NCBI RefSeq assembly: GCF_002270415.1
Contig: NZ_NNRI01000007.1
Coordinates: 1,240,001-1,304,000, forward strand
Length of the DNA: 64,000 nucleotides
From: Mesorhizobium sophorae
Lineage (GTDB): Bacteria; Pseudomonadota; Alphaproteobacteria; Rhizobiales; Rhizobiaceae
Direction: 5' to 3'
Position 1 is the first letter of the stretch; each line of letters begins with the position of its first letter. Shown in pieces: positions 36,418 to 46,039 of this stretch. The position numbers and the translations under genes were made by a program. The notes beneath the pieces were generated by a model. That model worked only from the letters and a program-made list of their open reading frames with translations. It made no database searches and had not been told where the DNA came from.

Positions 36418-36782
36418 AGGGCCGGCAGGCGATGAAAGTCCTGCGTATCGTTGCCAACATCGAGACATCCGACATCGCGGCGGCGAAGCGCTTCTACCAG
36501 GACGTGCTCGGCCTCGACGTGGTCATGGACCATGGCTGGATCAGGACCTTGGGCTCGCAAGACAAAATGAACGTTCAGATCAGCTTCGCCGCCGAAGGCG
36601 GCTCCGGTTCCCCGGTGCCGGATCTCTCGATCGAGGTCGACGATGTCGATGCGGCGCTCGACGCCATGAAGGCGGCCGGCCTTGCCATCGAATACGGCCC
36701 GGCCGACGAGCCCTGGGGTGTGCGGCGCTTTTATGCGCGCGATCCGTTCGGCCGGCTGGTCAACATTCTCTCGCATCGGTGA
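36414..36782 (+). CDS. VOC-family (glyoxalase/bleomycin resistance) protein
   Basis: This 122-residue protein contains ETSDIAAAKRFYQDVLGLDVV and FYARDPFGRLVNILSHR, which form the paired beta-alpha-beta-beta-beta module. The ATG overlaps the RidA stop (ATGA), so the two are coupled. An internal ATG six codons in is an alternative start. The reaction is unknown; VOC proteins include dioxygenases, isomerases and drug-binding proteins. Confidence 0.88.
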   Translation: MKGRQAMKVLRIVANIETSDIAAAKRFYQDVLGLDVVMDHGWIRTLGSQDKMNVQISFAAEGGSGSPVPDLSIEVDDVDAALDAMKAAGLAIEYGPADEPWGVRRFYARDPFGRLVNILSHR

Positions 36783-36866
36783 TCGCCGTTGTAACGCGCA
36801 GGCTTGCGCGCCGGGCGCTTGGCGTTTAGCAAGGCCGCGGTTCAATTCTTTCCAGGACGGTTCTCC

Positions 36867-37970
36867 ATGGCAACGAAGCATCTTTTCCTGCTCGCCGGCG
36901 ACGGCATCGGTCCGGAGGCGATGGCCGAGGTCAAGAAGCTGATCGCCGTCATGAACGACAAGCTCGGCAGCGGCTTTGCCACCGAGGATGGTCTGGTCGG
37001 CGGCTGCGCCTACGATGCGCATGGCGCGGCGATTTCCGATGCCGACATGGAAAAGGCTATGGCGGCCGACGCAGTGCTGTTCGGCGCCGTCGGCGGGCCG
37101 AAATGGGATGCGGTGCCTTACGAGGTCCGCCCCGAAGCGGGCCTGCTGCGGCTGCGCAAGGACATGGAGCTGTTCGCCAATCTGCGCCCCGCCATCTGCT
37201 ATCCGGCGCTCGCCGCATCCTCGTCGCTCAAGCAGGAGGTGGTCGAAGGCCTCGACATATTGATCGTGCGCGAGCTGACCGGCGGCGTCTATTTCGGCGA
37301 ACCCAAGCAAATCATCGATCTCGGCAACGGCCAGAAGCGCGGCATCGACACGCAGGTCTACGATACGTTCGAGATCGAGCGCATTTCGGGCGTCGCGTTC
37401 GAGCTGGCGCGCACGCGCAAGAACCATGTCACCTCGATGGAAAAGCGCAACGTCATGAAGTCGGGCGTGTTGTGGAACGAGGTCGTCACCCAGACCCACA
37501 AGGCGCGCTACTCCGACGTCAAGCTCGACCACATGCTTGCCGATGCCGGCGGCATGCAGCTGGTGCGCTGGCCCAAGCAATTCGACGTCATCGTCACCGA
37601 CAATCTGTTCGGCGACATGCTGTCCGACATCGCCGCCATGCTGACCGGCTCGATCGGCATGCTGCCGTCGGCCTCGCTCGGCGCGCCGGACGTGAAGACC
37701 AAGAAGCGCAAGGCGCTGTACGAGCCGGTGCACGGTTCGGCGCCGGACATTGCCGGCAAGGGCATCGCCAACCCGATCGCCATGATCGCCTCCTTCGCCA
37801 TGTGCCTGCGCTATTCTTTCGGCATGGTCGACGAAGCCGACCGTGTCGAAGCCGCGATCGCCGCCGTGCTCGACCAGGGCTTGCGCACCAAGGACATCCT
37901 GTCGGCGGGCATGACCGAGGTCAGCACCGTAGAGATGGGCGACGCGATCATCGCCAAATTCCTCGGCTGA
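36867..37970 (+). CDS. leuB: 3-isopropylmalate dehydrogenase
   Basis: LeuB catalyses NAD-dependent oxidative decarboxylation of 3-isopropylmalate in leucine synthesis. It has 367 residues. Evidence is [31 protein letters not shown] (substrate-binding Arg residues), [13 protein letters not shown], the metal site [16 protein letters not shown], and [21 protein letters not shown] for NAD. The ATG at 36867 was chosen because it begins the family sequence. Confidence 0.98.
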   Translation: MATKHLFLLAGDGIGPEAMAEVKKLIAVMNDKLGSGFATEDGLVGGCAYDAHGAAISDADMEKAMAADAVLFGAVGGPKWDAVPYEVRPEAGLLRLRKDMELFANLRPAICYPALAASSSLKQEVVEGLDILIVRELTGGVYFGEPKQIIDLGNGQKRGIDTQVYDTFEIERISGVAFELARTRKNHVTSMEKRNVMKSGVLWNEVVTQTHKARYSDVKLDHMLADAGGMQLVRWPKQFDVIVTDNLFGDMLSDIAAMLTGSIGMLPSASLGAPDVKTKKRKALYEPVHGSAPDIAGKGIANPIAMIASFAMCLRYSFGMVDEADRVEAAIAAVLDQGLRTKDILSAGMTEVSTVEMGDAIIAKFLG

Positions 37971-37974
37971 TCGC

Positions 37975-38457
37975 GTGACGGTCGACGTCCGCTGGGCGAC
38001 GATCGAGGATGCGACCGCGCTCGCCACCATGCTGTGCGAGATGGCCGTGCATTACCGGCAGCCGCCGCTCGACCACGAGCGGGCCTTGTTAGCGGCGCGG
38101 AAATGGCTCGGCGAGGAAAGCCCGGCCTATCCGCATTTCGCGCTGGCTTTCGTCGAGGGCGAGGTCAGCGGCCTGGTGTCGGTGGCGATCGCGCATCCCG
38201 GCATCGATCTCGAGCGGTTGCTGTTCCTCAAGGACCTGTTCGTGCGCGACAAGGCTCGCAACGCCGGCGTCGGCCGGGCGCTGATCGGCTTTCTCGCCGG
38301 CCATTGCCGGCGCCATGGCATCGGCCGTATCGACTTGACTACCGAGGACTGGAACGAGGGCGCGCTGCGGTTCTACGACAGGCTCGGCGCCGAGCGCCAC
38401 GGCCAAAAGGTCTTTCTCAGGCTTTCGAGCGAGGCACTTAAGGTGGCTAAACCCTGA
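37975..38457 (+). CDS. GNAT-family N-acetyltransferase
   Basis: This 160-residue protein has a GTG start 4 bp after leuB. The acetyl-CoA loop is RDKARNAGVGRALIGFL and the later motif WNEGALRFYDRLGAER. It is probably co-transcribed with leuB. Its 3' end overlaps the end of the convergent DUF805 gene by 11 bp. Confidence 0.88.
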   Translation: MTVDVRWATIEDATALATMLCEMAVHYRQPPLDHERALLAARKWLGEESPAYPHFALAFVEGEVSGLVSVAIAHPGIDLERLLFLKDLFVRDKARNAGVGRALIGFLAGHCRRHGIGRIDLTTEDWNEGALRFYDRLGAERHGQKVFLRLSSEALKVAKP

Positions 38458-39116
38458 CGCCCGCTGGCATCCGCCCCCAGGGATTGTCGCCCACCTGAGA
38501 CGGCATAAATCCGAAGACCAGCAAGGCAATGCTGCTAATGGGCGGCATGAAGCAGAGCAGAGCAAACCAGCCGCTCAGACCGGCGTCATGCACGCGCCGC
38601 ACGATGAGCGCAATCGATGGCAGGATCAATCCCGAAATGAAAACCGGGAGGGGTATGAACCCGATGAACCCTATCGGCATCCTGTCTGCGTTGGCTTCGA
38701 AGCCGTTGATCGCCAGGTCAACGAGTATTCCGAAGCCTAAGAGTGCGAACATCCCAAGGGTGTAGAATAGCCAGAAGGCCCAGAATTCCTTGCGACGGGC
38801 GCGTCCGTTGAAATTGCCGTAGTCAGCAATCACCGCGCCAGAAGTAAGCCCACAGTCCGACCGACGCTATAGGCCGGTTTTCGGCACGACGGCCAGGTTG
38901 CCGTGGCCGACCGGTGCTTGGCGACGGCGCGGTTGCGGCGACGGCGACTATGTCGTGCGCGGTACCGTCGTCTGGCTGGAACTCGACGAGAGTGCCCCTG
39001 GCGAGGGTCACATCCTGGCGCAGATCGCTGCGGGCAAAGATATATCGCTTGCCGTCGACCCCGTTGATGTAACCGTAGTCCTGACCGTCGTCGTAGTGGA
39101 ACACCGTGCCGCGCAT
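38447..39116 (-). CDS. Cold-shock-domain / DUF805 fusion membrane protein, frame broken
   Basis: An N-terminal cold-shock-like domain (MRGTVFHYDDGQDYGYINGVDG) and linker end at LWAYFWRG, where the frame shifts near 38835. The DUF805 membrane domain continues in another frame (YGNFNGRARRKEFWAFWLFY, then RRVHDAGLSGWFALL). The adjacent intact paralogue (39190-39900) has the same order in one frame, YFWRGVTRNYFNFAGRARRKE. I therefore take this as one gene with about two missing G. It would have about 223 residues and four membrane helices. Confidence 0.8.
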
Positions 39117-39189
39117 ACTCTGCCCCCGCCATATTGCGTCGCGCAAATACTACTCAGGGTTGCTCATGATTGCAATACACGCGCAATAG

Positions 39190-39900
39190 CTACGTCCTGA
39201 TACCCGCCGGCACTGGTCCCCACTGGTTTTCCCTGGCCTGTGTGGGGATCAGCGCGAAGACCAGGATGATCAGGCTGCCGATGGTGGGGATGAGGATCAG
39301 CAGACAGAGCCAGCCCGACAGGCCGATGTCGTGCAGCCGGCGGACGATCATGCCGAGGCTGGGCAGAAATGTCGCGAGCAGGAAGGTGCCGCACAGGCCA
39401 ACGGTCACCGCCGCCGATACATCACTGTCGAAATGGCCCATATCCGTATCGGTGAACAGGCCGATGCCGCCGATGATCAGCAGGCAAACAGTCCAGAACA
39501 GGCAGTAGCCCCAATATTCCTTGCGCCGGGCGCGGCCGGCGAAGTTGAAGTAGTTCCGCGTCACGCCGCGCCAGAAATAGCCCCACAAATCGGTGGGCTC
39601 GGCAGGCTCTGAGGCGCGACCGAAATGCTGGGCCTGGGGTGCAGCGGCGGCAGACGGTTTGTTGGCTTGAGGCTGCGCGGCGCTCGTGCCGGCGTCGACG
39701 ACCGGGGCTGCGGTCTGGGCGGCGATCGAAAAGACGTCGCGCGCCTGCCCACCACCCGGCTGGAACTCGACGGCCGTGCCCTTGGGCATGGCGGTTTCCG
39801 CGCGCAGGTTCTCGCGGGTGAAGGTGTAACGGTTGCCGTCCGCTCCGGTGATGAAGCCGAAGCCCTGCTCCTCGTCATAATGAAGCACTTCGCCGCGCAT
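39190..39900 (-). CDS. Cold-shock-domain / DUF805 fusion membrane protein, intact
   Basis: This is a 236-residue protein. Residues 1-65 are a cold-shock-like OB fold (MRGEVLHYDEEQGFGFITGADG, YTFTRENLRAE). An Ala/Pro/Gln-rich linker of about 45 residues follows. Residues about 115-236 are DUF805 (RRKEYWGYCLFWTVCLLIIG, MIVRRLHDIGLSGWLCLL) with four membrane helices. The start at 39900 is the first Met of the cold-shock fold. It is a tandem paralogue of the downstream gene. An OB fold tethered to the membrane could bind nucleic acid, but this is unproven. Confidence 0.85.
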   Translation of the reverse strand: MRGEVLHYDEEQGFGFITGADGNRYTFTRENLRAETAMPKGTAVEFQPGGGQARDVFSIAAQTAAPVVDAGTSAAQPQANKPSAAAAPQAQHFGRASEPAEPTDLWGYFWRGVTRNYFNFAGRARRKEYWGYCLFWTVCLLIIGGIGLFTDTDMGHFDSDVSAAVTVGLCGTFLLATFLPSLGMIVRRLHDIGLSGWLCLLILIPTIGSLIILVFALIPTQARENQWGPVPAGIRT

Positions 39901-40017
39901 ATCCTGCCCCCCTCTCGCCACGTCCCGGCCAAGATGTGGCACAGGCCGCGCCTATGGGCAAGGCCGCGTTGGGATGCGGCCCGACGTCTTGCGGGCAGGT
40001 GAAGCCGCCCCCAGGCC

Positions 40018-41892
40018 CTACGAGGGCCGCTTCTTCGCCTTCTTGTGTTTCGGGCGCCCCGTGTTTTCGAACTTCGGCTTGCCCGGCTTTTTGGCCCACG
40101 GCTTTGCCTCGAATGCGGCTGGGCGCTGATCGGCCGATGCCGGTGCCGCTGCACGCTCTCGAATTTGCGCTTCGGCGCGTTCGGGTCGAACGGCGCCTTG
40201 CCGCGATGCGGTTTCTTGTCTGGGCCTGGCGGCTGATAGCCGGCCCGCGACAGGTCGGGCGTGCCGTCCAGCCGCTTCACCACGATGTTGTTCTGCAATT
40301 TGCGGTCGGGACCGATCGCTGCCAGGAAACGGTCGGCCCAGTCGGCCGCTATCTGCACGAAGGTCTCTTCCGGCTGCATCTTGATGGCGCCGATCTCGCG
40401 CTTGCTGATGCTGCCGGCGCGGCACAGCATCGGGATCAGCCAGCGTGGCTCGGCATTCTGCCGGCGTCCGATCGACAGCGAGAACCAGACGCTGGCGCCG
40501 AAATCGTCGCGGCGGCTGGGCGCCTCATCGCGGCGTGCGAAGTTTTCGCCCGCCGGTCTTTCACGAGACGGCGTGAACGGCGCGATTTCCAGGAGATCTT
40601 CCGGCGCCGAGCGGCTTGAACGGCACAGGCGCACGAAGGCCGCCGCCACCTGTTCGGCGCCATGCTTTTCGAGAAGCTCACCGATGAAGCCGCGTTCCTC
40701 ATCCTTCACAGGCTCGCTGAAGGCGGGGTCGGCAAGTATGCGCTCATCGTCACGGCGCAGCACGTCGTCGGCCGAGGGCGGGCTGGCCCATGTCGCCTTG
40801 AGGCCGGCGTTCTGCAACAGCCGTTCGGTGCGCTTGCGGGCGCTGTTGGGGACGATCAGCGCGCTGACGCCCTTGCGGCCGGCGCGTCCGGTTCGGCCGC
40901 TGCGGTGCAGCAGCGTCTCCGGGTTGGTCGGCAGGTCGGCGTGGATCACCAGCTCGAGATTGGGCAGGTCGATGCCGCGCGCCGCAACGTCGGTGGCGAT
41001 GCAGACCTTGGCGCGGCCGTCGCGCATTGCCTGCAGCGCATGGCTGCGCTCGTTCTGGCTGAGTTCGCCCGACAGCGCGACGACGGAAAAGTTGCGGTTG
41101 TTGAAGCGCGCGGTGAGATGGTTGACGGCGGCACGCGTGTTGCAGAACACCAGCGCGTTCTTGGCCTCATAAAAGCGCAGCACGTTGATGATGGCGTTCT
41201 CGCGGTCGGCCTGGGCAACGCTCAGCGCCCGGTATTCGATGTCGAGATGCTGCTTTTCCTCGCCGGCGGCCGAGATGCGCACGGCATCGCGCTGATAGCC
41301 CTGGGCGAGCGTGGCGATGGAGCGCGGCACGGTGGCCGAGAACATCAGCGTCCGGCGCTCGGCTGGTGCGGCGTCGAGGATGAATTCGAGGTCCTCGCGA
41401 AAGCCGAGATCGAGCATTTCGTCGGCTTCGTCCAGCACCACGGCCTTGAGCGCCGACATGTCGAGCGAGTGCCGCGTGATGTGGTCGCGCAGGCGGCCGG
41501 GCGTGCCGACGACGATGTGGGCGCCGCGCTCCAGCGCGCGCCGCTCGGTGCGCATGTCCATTCCGCCGACGCAGGACGCCACCGTGGCGCCGGTGAGCTC
41601 GTAGAGCCATTCCAGCTCGCGCGTCACCTGCAAGGCCAGCTCGCGCGTCGGCGCCACCGCCAGCGCCAGCGGCCGCGGCCTGGGAAAAGCGCTCCGCGTC
41701 GCCCAGCAGGGTCGGCGCCAGGGCGAGGCCGAAGGCCACGGTCTTGCCGGAGCCGGTCTGCGCCGACACCAGCGCATCGGCCTGCCCCAGTTCGGGCGCC
41801 AGGACCGCCTTTTGCACCGGCGTCAGTTCGGTATAGCCGCGCTTTTCCAGCGCCCTGGCCAGCGCTGGGACAATAGCTTCGAAGTTGGACAT
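40018..41892 (-). CDS. DEAD-box RNA helicase, frame broken twice
   Basis: This is an ATP-dependent RNA helicase of the DbpA/CsdA type. Motifs are Q (GYTELTPVQKAVL), I (SAQTGSGKT), Ia (APTRELALQV), II (VLDEADEML), III (MFSATVP), V (ATDVAARGIDL) and VI (HRSGRTGRAGRKG). The start at 41892 is MSNFEAIVPAL. Two shifts occur, near 41685 (after AERFSQAAA) and near 40165 (before ADQRPAAFEAKPW). The correct C-terminus is the basic tail ending KHKKAKKRPS at 40018. Three restored bases give 626 codons including stop. It may aid ribosome assembly or RNA decay. Confidence 0.9.
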
Positions 41893-42336
41893 CTCACTCT
41901 TTCGGAATTCGGGGTCTGCGCTCGTCATCGAGCACGTGCCGGGGCTGACGCAGCGCCAGCCAAACAATCTTGGCTGTTCGTACTTCTTGCCGCCACCATT
42001 GTACAGGGCAAGTGGCCGGACGGCAGGGCAATTGACTCTTGACGCAAACCGCGTAAAAGCCGGCACCGAACAGGACGGTTTCGATGCGCGGCCTTTTGAT
42101 GGCTCCTCTTGCATTCGATTTCCATGGCCACAATGCAAATCATTGGGCCGGGCGCGTTGTCGCGTCTTCTCGTTCCAGCAAAACCGTGTTCTTGGCCAAA
42201 ACTGGCAAAACCACCACCAAAACGGTGTGATTCCCTTGGCCTAACCACCCTCTCCCGGGTCCGGCCCGGGGGACGGAACCCGCTTCGGCCGGCGGGTTTT
42301 CTCCAAAAACCGAGCGGAGAGGGACAGGAGATCTTT
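41893..42336. other. 444-bp divergent intergenic region, helicase / asd
   Basis: It contains no convincing gene. It holds A/C-rich reiterations of AAAACC-like words near 42180-42225 and a GC-rich hairpin at 42277-42300 just before asd. A possible TTGACG box is seen near 42035. Confidence 0.5.
42277..42300 (+). promoter_or_regulatory. Terminator-like hairpin in the asd leader
   Basis: AACCCGC-TTCGGCC-GGCGGGTT followed by TT lies 37 bp before the asd ATG, between the promoter region and the ribosome site GACAGGAG. It could be an attenuator or the 3' end of an upstream transcript. Confidence 0.5.
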
Positions 42337-43371
42337 ATGAGTTTCAAGGTTGCGATCGTCGGTGCCACGGGCAATGTGGGCCGGGAAATGCTCAACATAC
42401 TGGAAGAGCGCGGCTTTCCAGTGAGCGAAGTTGTGGCGCTGGCCTCGCGGCGCAGCCAGGGCACCGAAGTGTCGTTCGGCGACCGCACGCTGAAGGTCAG
42501 GGCGCTCGACCAGTATGATTTTTCCGACACCGACATCTGCATCATGTCGGCCGGCGGCAATGTCTCCAAGGAATGGTCGCCGAAGATCGGCAAGCAGGGC
42601 TGCGTCGTCATCGATAATTCGTCAGCCTTCCGCTACGACCAGGACGTACCGCTGATCGTGCCGGAAGTGAACCCGGACGCGATCTCGCTGTTCACGCGCA
42701 AGAACATCATCGCCAACCCGAACTGCTCGACGGCGCAGCTGGTGGTGGCGCTGAAGCCGCTGCATGATTTCGCCACCATCAAGCGCGTCGTTGTCGCCAC
42801 CTACCAGTCGGTGTCGGGCGCCGGCAAGGAAGGCATGGACGAGCTGTTCACGCAGACCCGCGCCGTGTTCGTCGCCGACCAGGTCGACGTCAAGAAGTTC
42901 ACCAAGCGCATCGCCTTCAACGTCATCCCGCATATCGACGTCTTCCTCGACGACGGCTTCACCAAGGAAGAGTGGAAGATGGTGGCCGAGACCAAGAAGA
43001 TGCTCGACCCCAAGATCAAGCTGACGGCGACCTGCGTGCGCGTGCCGGTGTTCATCGGCCATTCGGAAGCGGTCAACATCGAGTTCGAAAAGCCGATCAC
43101 CGCCGATGAGGCGCGCGATATCCTGCGCGAGGCGCCAGGCTGCCAGGTCTTGGACAAGCGCGAGGACGGCGGCTACATCACGCCGCTGGAATCGGCCGGC
43201 GAGGACGCCACCTTCATCTCGCGCATCCGCGAGGATTCGACCATCGACAACGGGCTGTCGATGTGGATCGTCGCCGATAATCTGCGCAAGGGTGCGGCGC
43301 TCAACGCGGTGCAGATCGCCGAGCTGCTGGTCGAGCGCGGCCTGATCCAGCCGAAGAAGAAGGCGGCTTAG
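42337..43371 (+). CDS. asd: Aspartate-semialdehyde dehydrogenase
   Basis: Asd reduces aspartyl phosphate to aspartate semialdehyde with NADPH, feeding lysine/DAP, threonine and methionine synthesis. It has 344 residues. Evidence is VAIVGATGNVGREML, catalytic Cys in ANPNCSTAQL, YQSVSGAGKEGMDEL and the active-site His region VPVFIGHSEAVNIEF. The start at 42337 is fixed by GACAGGAG, about 7 bp upstream. Confidence 0.98.
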   Translation: MSFKVAIVGATGNVGREMLNILEERGFPVSEVVALASRRSQGTEVSFGDRTLKVRALDQYDFSDTDICIMSAGGNVSKEWSPKIGKQGCVVIDNSSAFRYDQDVPLIVPEVNPDAISLFTRKNIIANPNCSTAQLVVALKPLHDFATIKRVVVATYQSVSGAGKEGMDELFTQTRAVFVADQVDVKKFTKRIAFNVIPHIDVFLDDGFTKEEWKMVAETKKMLDPKIKLTATCVRVPVFIGHSEAVNIEFEKPITADEARDILREAPGCQVLDKREDGGYITPLESAGEDATFISRIREDSTIDNGLSMWIVADNLRKGAALNAVQIAELLVERGLIQPKKKAA

Positions 43372-43479
43372 GTTTCGCTCACGGGCCGTATCGCCGCTGC
43401 CGCGGCGGGCCCCCGCGTGGGCGCCGGAAAGCCGGCGGCCCGCGGTCGCGGGCTCGGCCTTTGGCCGGGGCGTTTCTTC

Positions 43480-43540
43480 CTTCTCCCCTTGTGGGAGAAG
43501 GTGGATCGGCGCGTAGCGCCGAGACGGATGAGGGGTGTTC
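43480..43540. repeat. Palindromic repeat, TCTCCCCTTGTGGGAGA type
   Basis: Two hairpins stand side by side: CTTCTCCC-CTTGT-GGGAGAAG and TCGGCGC-GTA-GCGCCGA, followed by GACGGATGAGGGGTG. It lies in the asd/GNAT gap, whose remaining 100 bp are very GC-rich with several small palindromes. It is a rhizobial-type REP mosaic and non-coding. Confidence 0.75.
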
Positions 43541-43569
43541 CAGCGGAGTGAGACGTTGGCGTTCCCTTC

Positions 43570-44028
43570 ATGACTAACACTCAGCCCGTAGATATCATCC
43601 TGCGTCCGGCCATCGGTTCGGACGCAGCCGCCATCGCGAAGATCATGCGGGCCGCGCTTCGGTCGTTCGACTGGATGCTGGTCATCCATACGCCGGACGA
43701 GGACCTTGGCTTCATCCGCGATGTCGTGCTGCCACGGCAGCAGGTGACGGTCGCTGGGGCCGGCATGGCCATTGTCGGCTTCATTGCCATCGGCGGTGAA
43801 TGGGTGGAGCAGCTCTATCTCGATCCGGCCTGCACGGGACAAGGCATTGGCAGCCGGTTGCTGATCAACACGACCGCCGCCTTGCCGGTGGTCAAGCTGC
43901 ATTGCTTCCAAGCCAACACCGGCGCCCGGCGCTTCTATGAGCGCCAGGGCTTCATTGCCGAGGGTCTTGGCGACGGCACCAACAACGAGGAAGGTCTGCC
44001 TGACATCCTCTATGTCCGCAGGCGTTGA
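43570..44028 (+). CDS. GNAT-family N-acetyltransferase
   Basis: This 152-residue protein contains LYLDPACTGQGIGSRLLINT (acetyl-CoA loop) and NTGARRFYERQGF. The substrate is unknown. It is convergent with the ACT-domain gene, with only one base between their stops. Confidence 0.9.
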   Translation: MTNTQPVDIILRPAIGSDAAAIAKIMRAALRSFDWMLVIHTPDEDLGFIRDVVLPRQQVTVAGAGMAIVGFIAIGGEWVEQLYLDPACTGQGIGSRLLINTTAALPVVKLHCFQANTGARRFYERQGFIAEGLGDGTNNEEGLPDILYVRRR

Positions 44029-44029
44029 T

Positions 44030-44437
44030 TCAGCCGGCGCTGTCCTTGGCCAGCTGGCGCAGCAAATCCAGTGCCTCCTCCGCCCGGTCGGCAGAGACGA
44101 ACAGATGATCGTGATAGAAAGCCGAGACCGGGTTGACGCCCATGCCAGCGGCGGCCAGCCGTGTGGTGATGGCGGCGAGGAAGCCGACGGCTTCCAGCGA
44201 CGAATGGATGTTCAGCGTCACCATCCGGCAGCGGAAGGAAGCGGCAAGTCCCGCAGCGCTGGCCGCGCCCTCAGTTACGATCAGCGTCACGCCCTCGCGT
44301 TCGCGGAAGATCATCACTGGGTCTAGGCCTTCCGGCTGAGCAACGCCGGGCGCCAGCGTGGCGAAGACATAGGTGCCGGCCAGCAGTTCCGGCGTCATCG
44401 ATGCCAACAGTGTCTTCAGATTGGTCTCGCCGGCCAT
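44030..44437 (-). CDS. ACT-domain-containing protein
   Basis: This 135-residue protein contains LLAGTYVFATLAPGVAQPEGLDPVM and VTLNIHSSLEAVGFLAAIT, typical of small stand-alone ACT-like proteins that bind amino acids. The start at 44437 is the first Met of the conserved part. It is a single gene, and the ligand is unknown. Confidence 0.82.
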   Translation of the reverse strand: MAGETNLKTLLASMTPELLAGTYVFATLAPGVAQPEGLDPVMIFREREGVTLIVTEGAASAAGLAASFRCRMVTLNIHSSLEAVGFLAAITTRLAAAGMGVNPVSAFYHDHLFVSADRAEEALDLLRQLAKDSAG

Positions 44438-44614
44438 TTTTTCCTCTCGACTGATGCAGGGCGCAGGCTCTTCAATAACTGCCGCCGAAGCATACCGATA
44501 GTCCGCACACTGCACGCACGACATGGCGATGTCGCTGACGGCTGAGCTTGCCCGCCTGTTGCCTCGCACAATAGCGAAGCTCAGGGCCGATGCCGGTCCG
44601 TGAAAGGTCTTTCG

Positions 44615-45519
44615 ATGATCGTTCGCCCGCGCCCCACCTTCCTGCAGTTGTTCTTCGTCATGCGCGGCTCGGTGGTGCCACGCATCCTGCCGCAGATCCT
44701 GGGTTTCGCGCTTTATTCCGCGGTCATCCTTGCCGCGGCGCGCCAGTTCCATCTCGATTTCAGCGTCTTCAACATCACGCCTTTTGGGTTGGTCGGCGTC
44801 ACGTTGTCGATCTATCTGTCGTTTCGCAACAACGCCGCCTACGACCGCTGGTGGGAGGCGCGCAAATTGTGGGCACGCTGGTCTTCGAAATCCGCAATCT
44901 GGCGCGCGCCACCACCAGTCTCATCGCCGATCCGGCCGAACAGCGCGCGCTGCTGATGGAGGCGCTCGCCTTCTGTCATTTCCTGCGCGGCCAGTTGCGC
45001 AAGATCGACAGCATGAAGGACGCCCGCGCCTTCATCGCCGCCGAGGCGGATACGGCCGCGAACTTCGCCAACCCGGCGGACGAGATGGTCAGGCGCATGG
45101 GCCGGCGCGCCAACGTGCAGCGCCGGGCAGGTCAGCTCGATCCGATCGGGTTCCGCATCCTCGATGAAAGGCTGGCATCGATCACCGCCATCCAGGCCGG
45201 CTGCGAGCGCATCGCCGGCACGCCCTTGCCCTTCGCCTATACGCTTTTGGTGCATCGCACGGCTTACATCGTCTGCCTGCTTCTGCCCATCGGCCTGATC
45301 TCGACCACCGGCTGGGCAACGCCGCTGTTCACGGCGCTGATCGCCTACACCTTCTTCGGCCTCGACGCGCTCTCGGAAGAACTCGAGGATCCGTTCGGCA
45401 CCGAGCCCAACGACCTCGCCCTCGACGGTCTCTGCCGCGTCTGCGAGATCTCGGTGTTCGAAGCGCTGGGCGAGACGCCGCCGAAGATGCTGCCGGCCGA
45501 GAAGTTCTATTTTTCATAG
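44615..45519 (+). CDS. Bestrophin-family (UPF0187) membrane channel, frame broken
   Basis: This protein of about 301 residues starts MIVRPRPTFLQLFFVMRG. YLSFRNNAAYDRWWEARKLW is the bestrophin signature. Near 44872 the frame shifts: a run of three G should be four, giving LWGTLVFEIRNLARATTSL. It continues to YTFFGLDALSEELEDPFG, the conserved late motif. Bacterial bestrophins are pentameric cation-permeable channels. A GTG at 44600 is an alternative start. Confidence 0.87.
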
Positions 45520-45624
45520 GCAGTCCCTGGTCCGGTCGGCGTTCAATCGTCCTGGGGAGAGGCGCAGGGATATTTCAGCCTTCTCGGTGTAGGCCCTTGA
45601 CGCGTGGCTTGATGCCACTTATAG

Positions 45625-45652
45625 AACCAAAAGGTTACATAACCATTTGGTT
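45625..45652. promoter_or_regulatory. Putative ArsR double operator
   Basis: Two AACC-N4-GGTT palindromes, AACCAAAAGGTT and AACCATTTGGTT, are separated by ACAT and end 7 bp before the ArsR start. The second 12-mer is identical to the core of the site at 32377-32396. Confidence 0.75.
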
Positions 45653-45659
45653 TGATACG

Positions 45660-46007
45660 ATGACAACCGACAGCCTCAGCATGACCCTCGCGGCGCTTGC
45701 CGACCCGACGCGTCGCGCCATCCTGGCACGGCTGTCGCGTGGCGAGGCCTCGGTGACGGAGCTGGCGGAGCCCTTCGCCATGAGCTTTCCGGCGGTGTCG
45801 AAGCATCTCAAGGTGCTGGAGCGCGCGGGTCTGGTCGCGCGCGGTCGCGACGCGCAGTTCCGGCCGCGCCGCCTGCAGCCAGAACCATTGCGTGAGATCG
45901 ACAAGTGGCTGGAATCCTATCGCGCGCTGTGGGACGCCCGGTTCGACCGGCTCGAAACCTATCTGCAGGTTCTGCAGAAGGGCGATCCCGACGGCAGCCA
46001 CAACTGA
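45660..46007 (+). CDS. ArsR-family transcriptional regulator
   Basis: This 115-residue protein contains ALADPTRRAILARLSRGEASVTEL and the recognition helix MSFPAVSKHLKVLERAGLV. There is no metal-binding Cys motif. The start at 45660 was chosen because the upstream in-frame ATG would place the operator inside the gene. It is followed by an AHSA1-type gene and probably autoregulates the module. Confidence 0.92.
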   Translation: MTTDSLSMTLAALADPTRRAILARLSRGEASVTELAEPFAMSFPAVSKHLKVLERAGLVARGRDAQFRPRRLQPEPLREIDKWLESYRALWDARFDRLETYLQVLQKGDPDGSHN

Positions 46008-46039
46008 AGCCGGCAGGCTGATCAAAGAGGGGCAGAAAA

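Noticed and set aside
36261..38030. A 589-residue minus-strand open frame
   Set aside because: It is antisense to leuB, whose motifs are unambiguous.
39561..40017. Extension of the DEAD-box helicase frame beyond the basic tail
   Set aside because: It arises because a frameshift near 40165 skips the true stop at 40018. The extension runs antisense-like through the cold-shock/DUF805 gene in a third frame and is Arg/Ser-rich nonsense.
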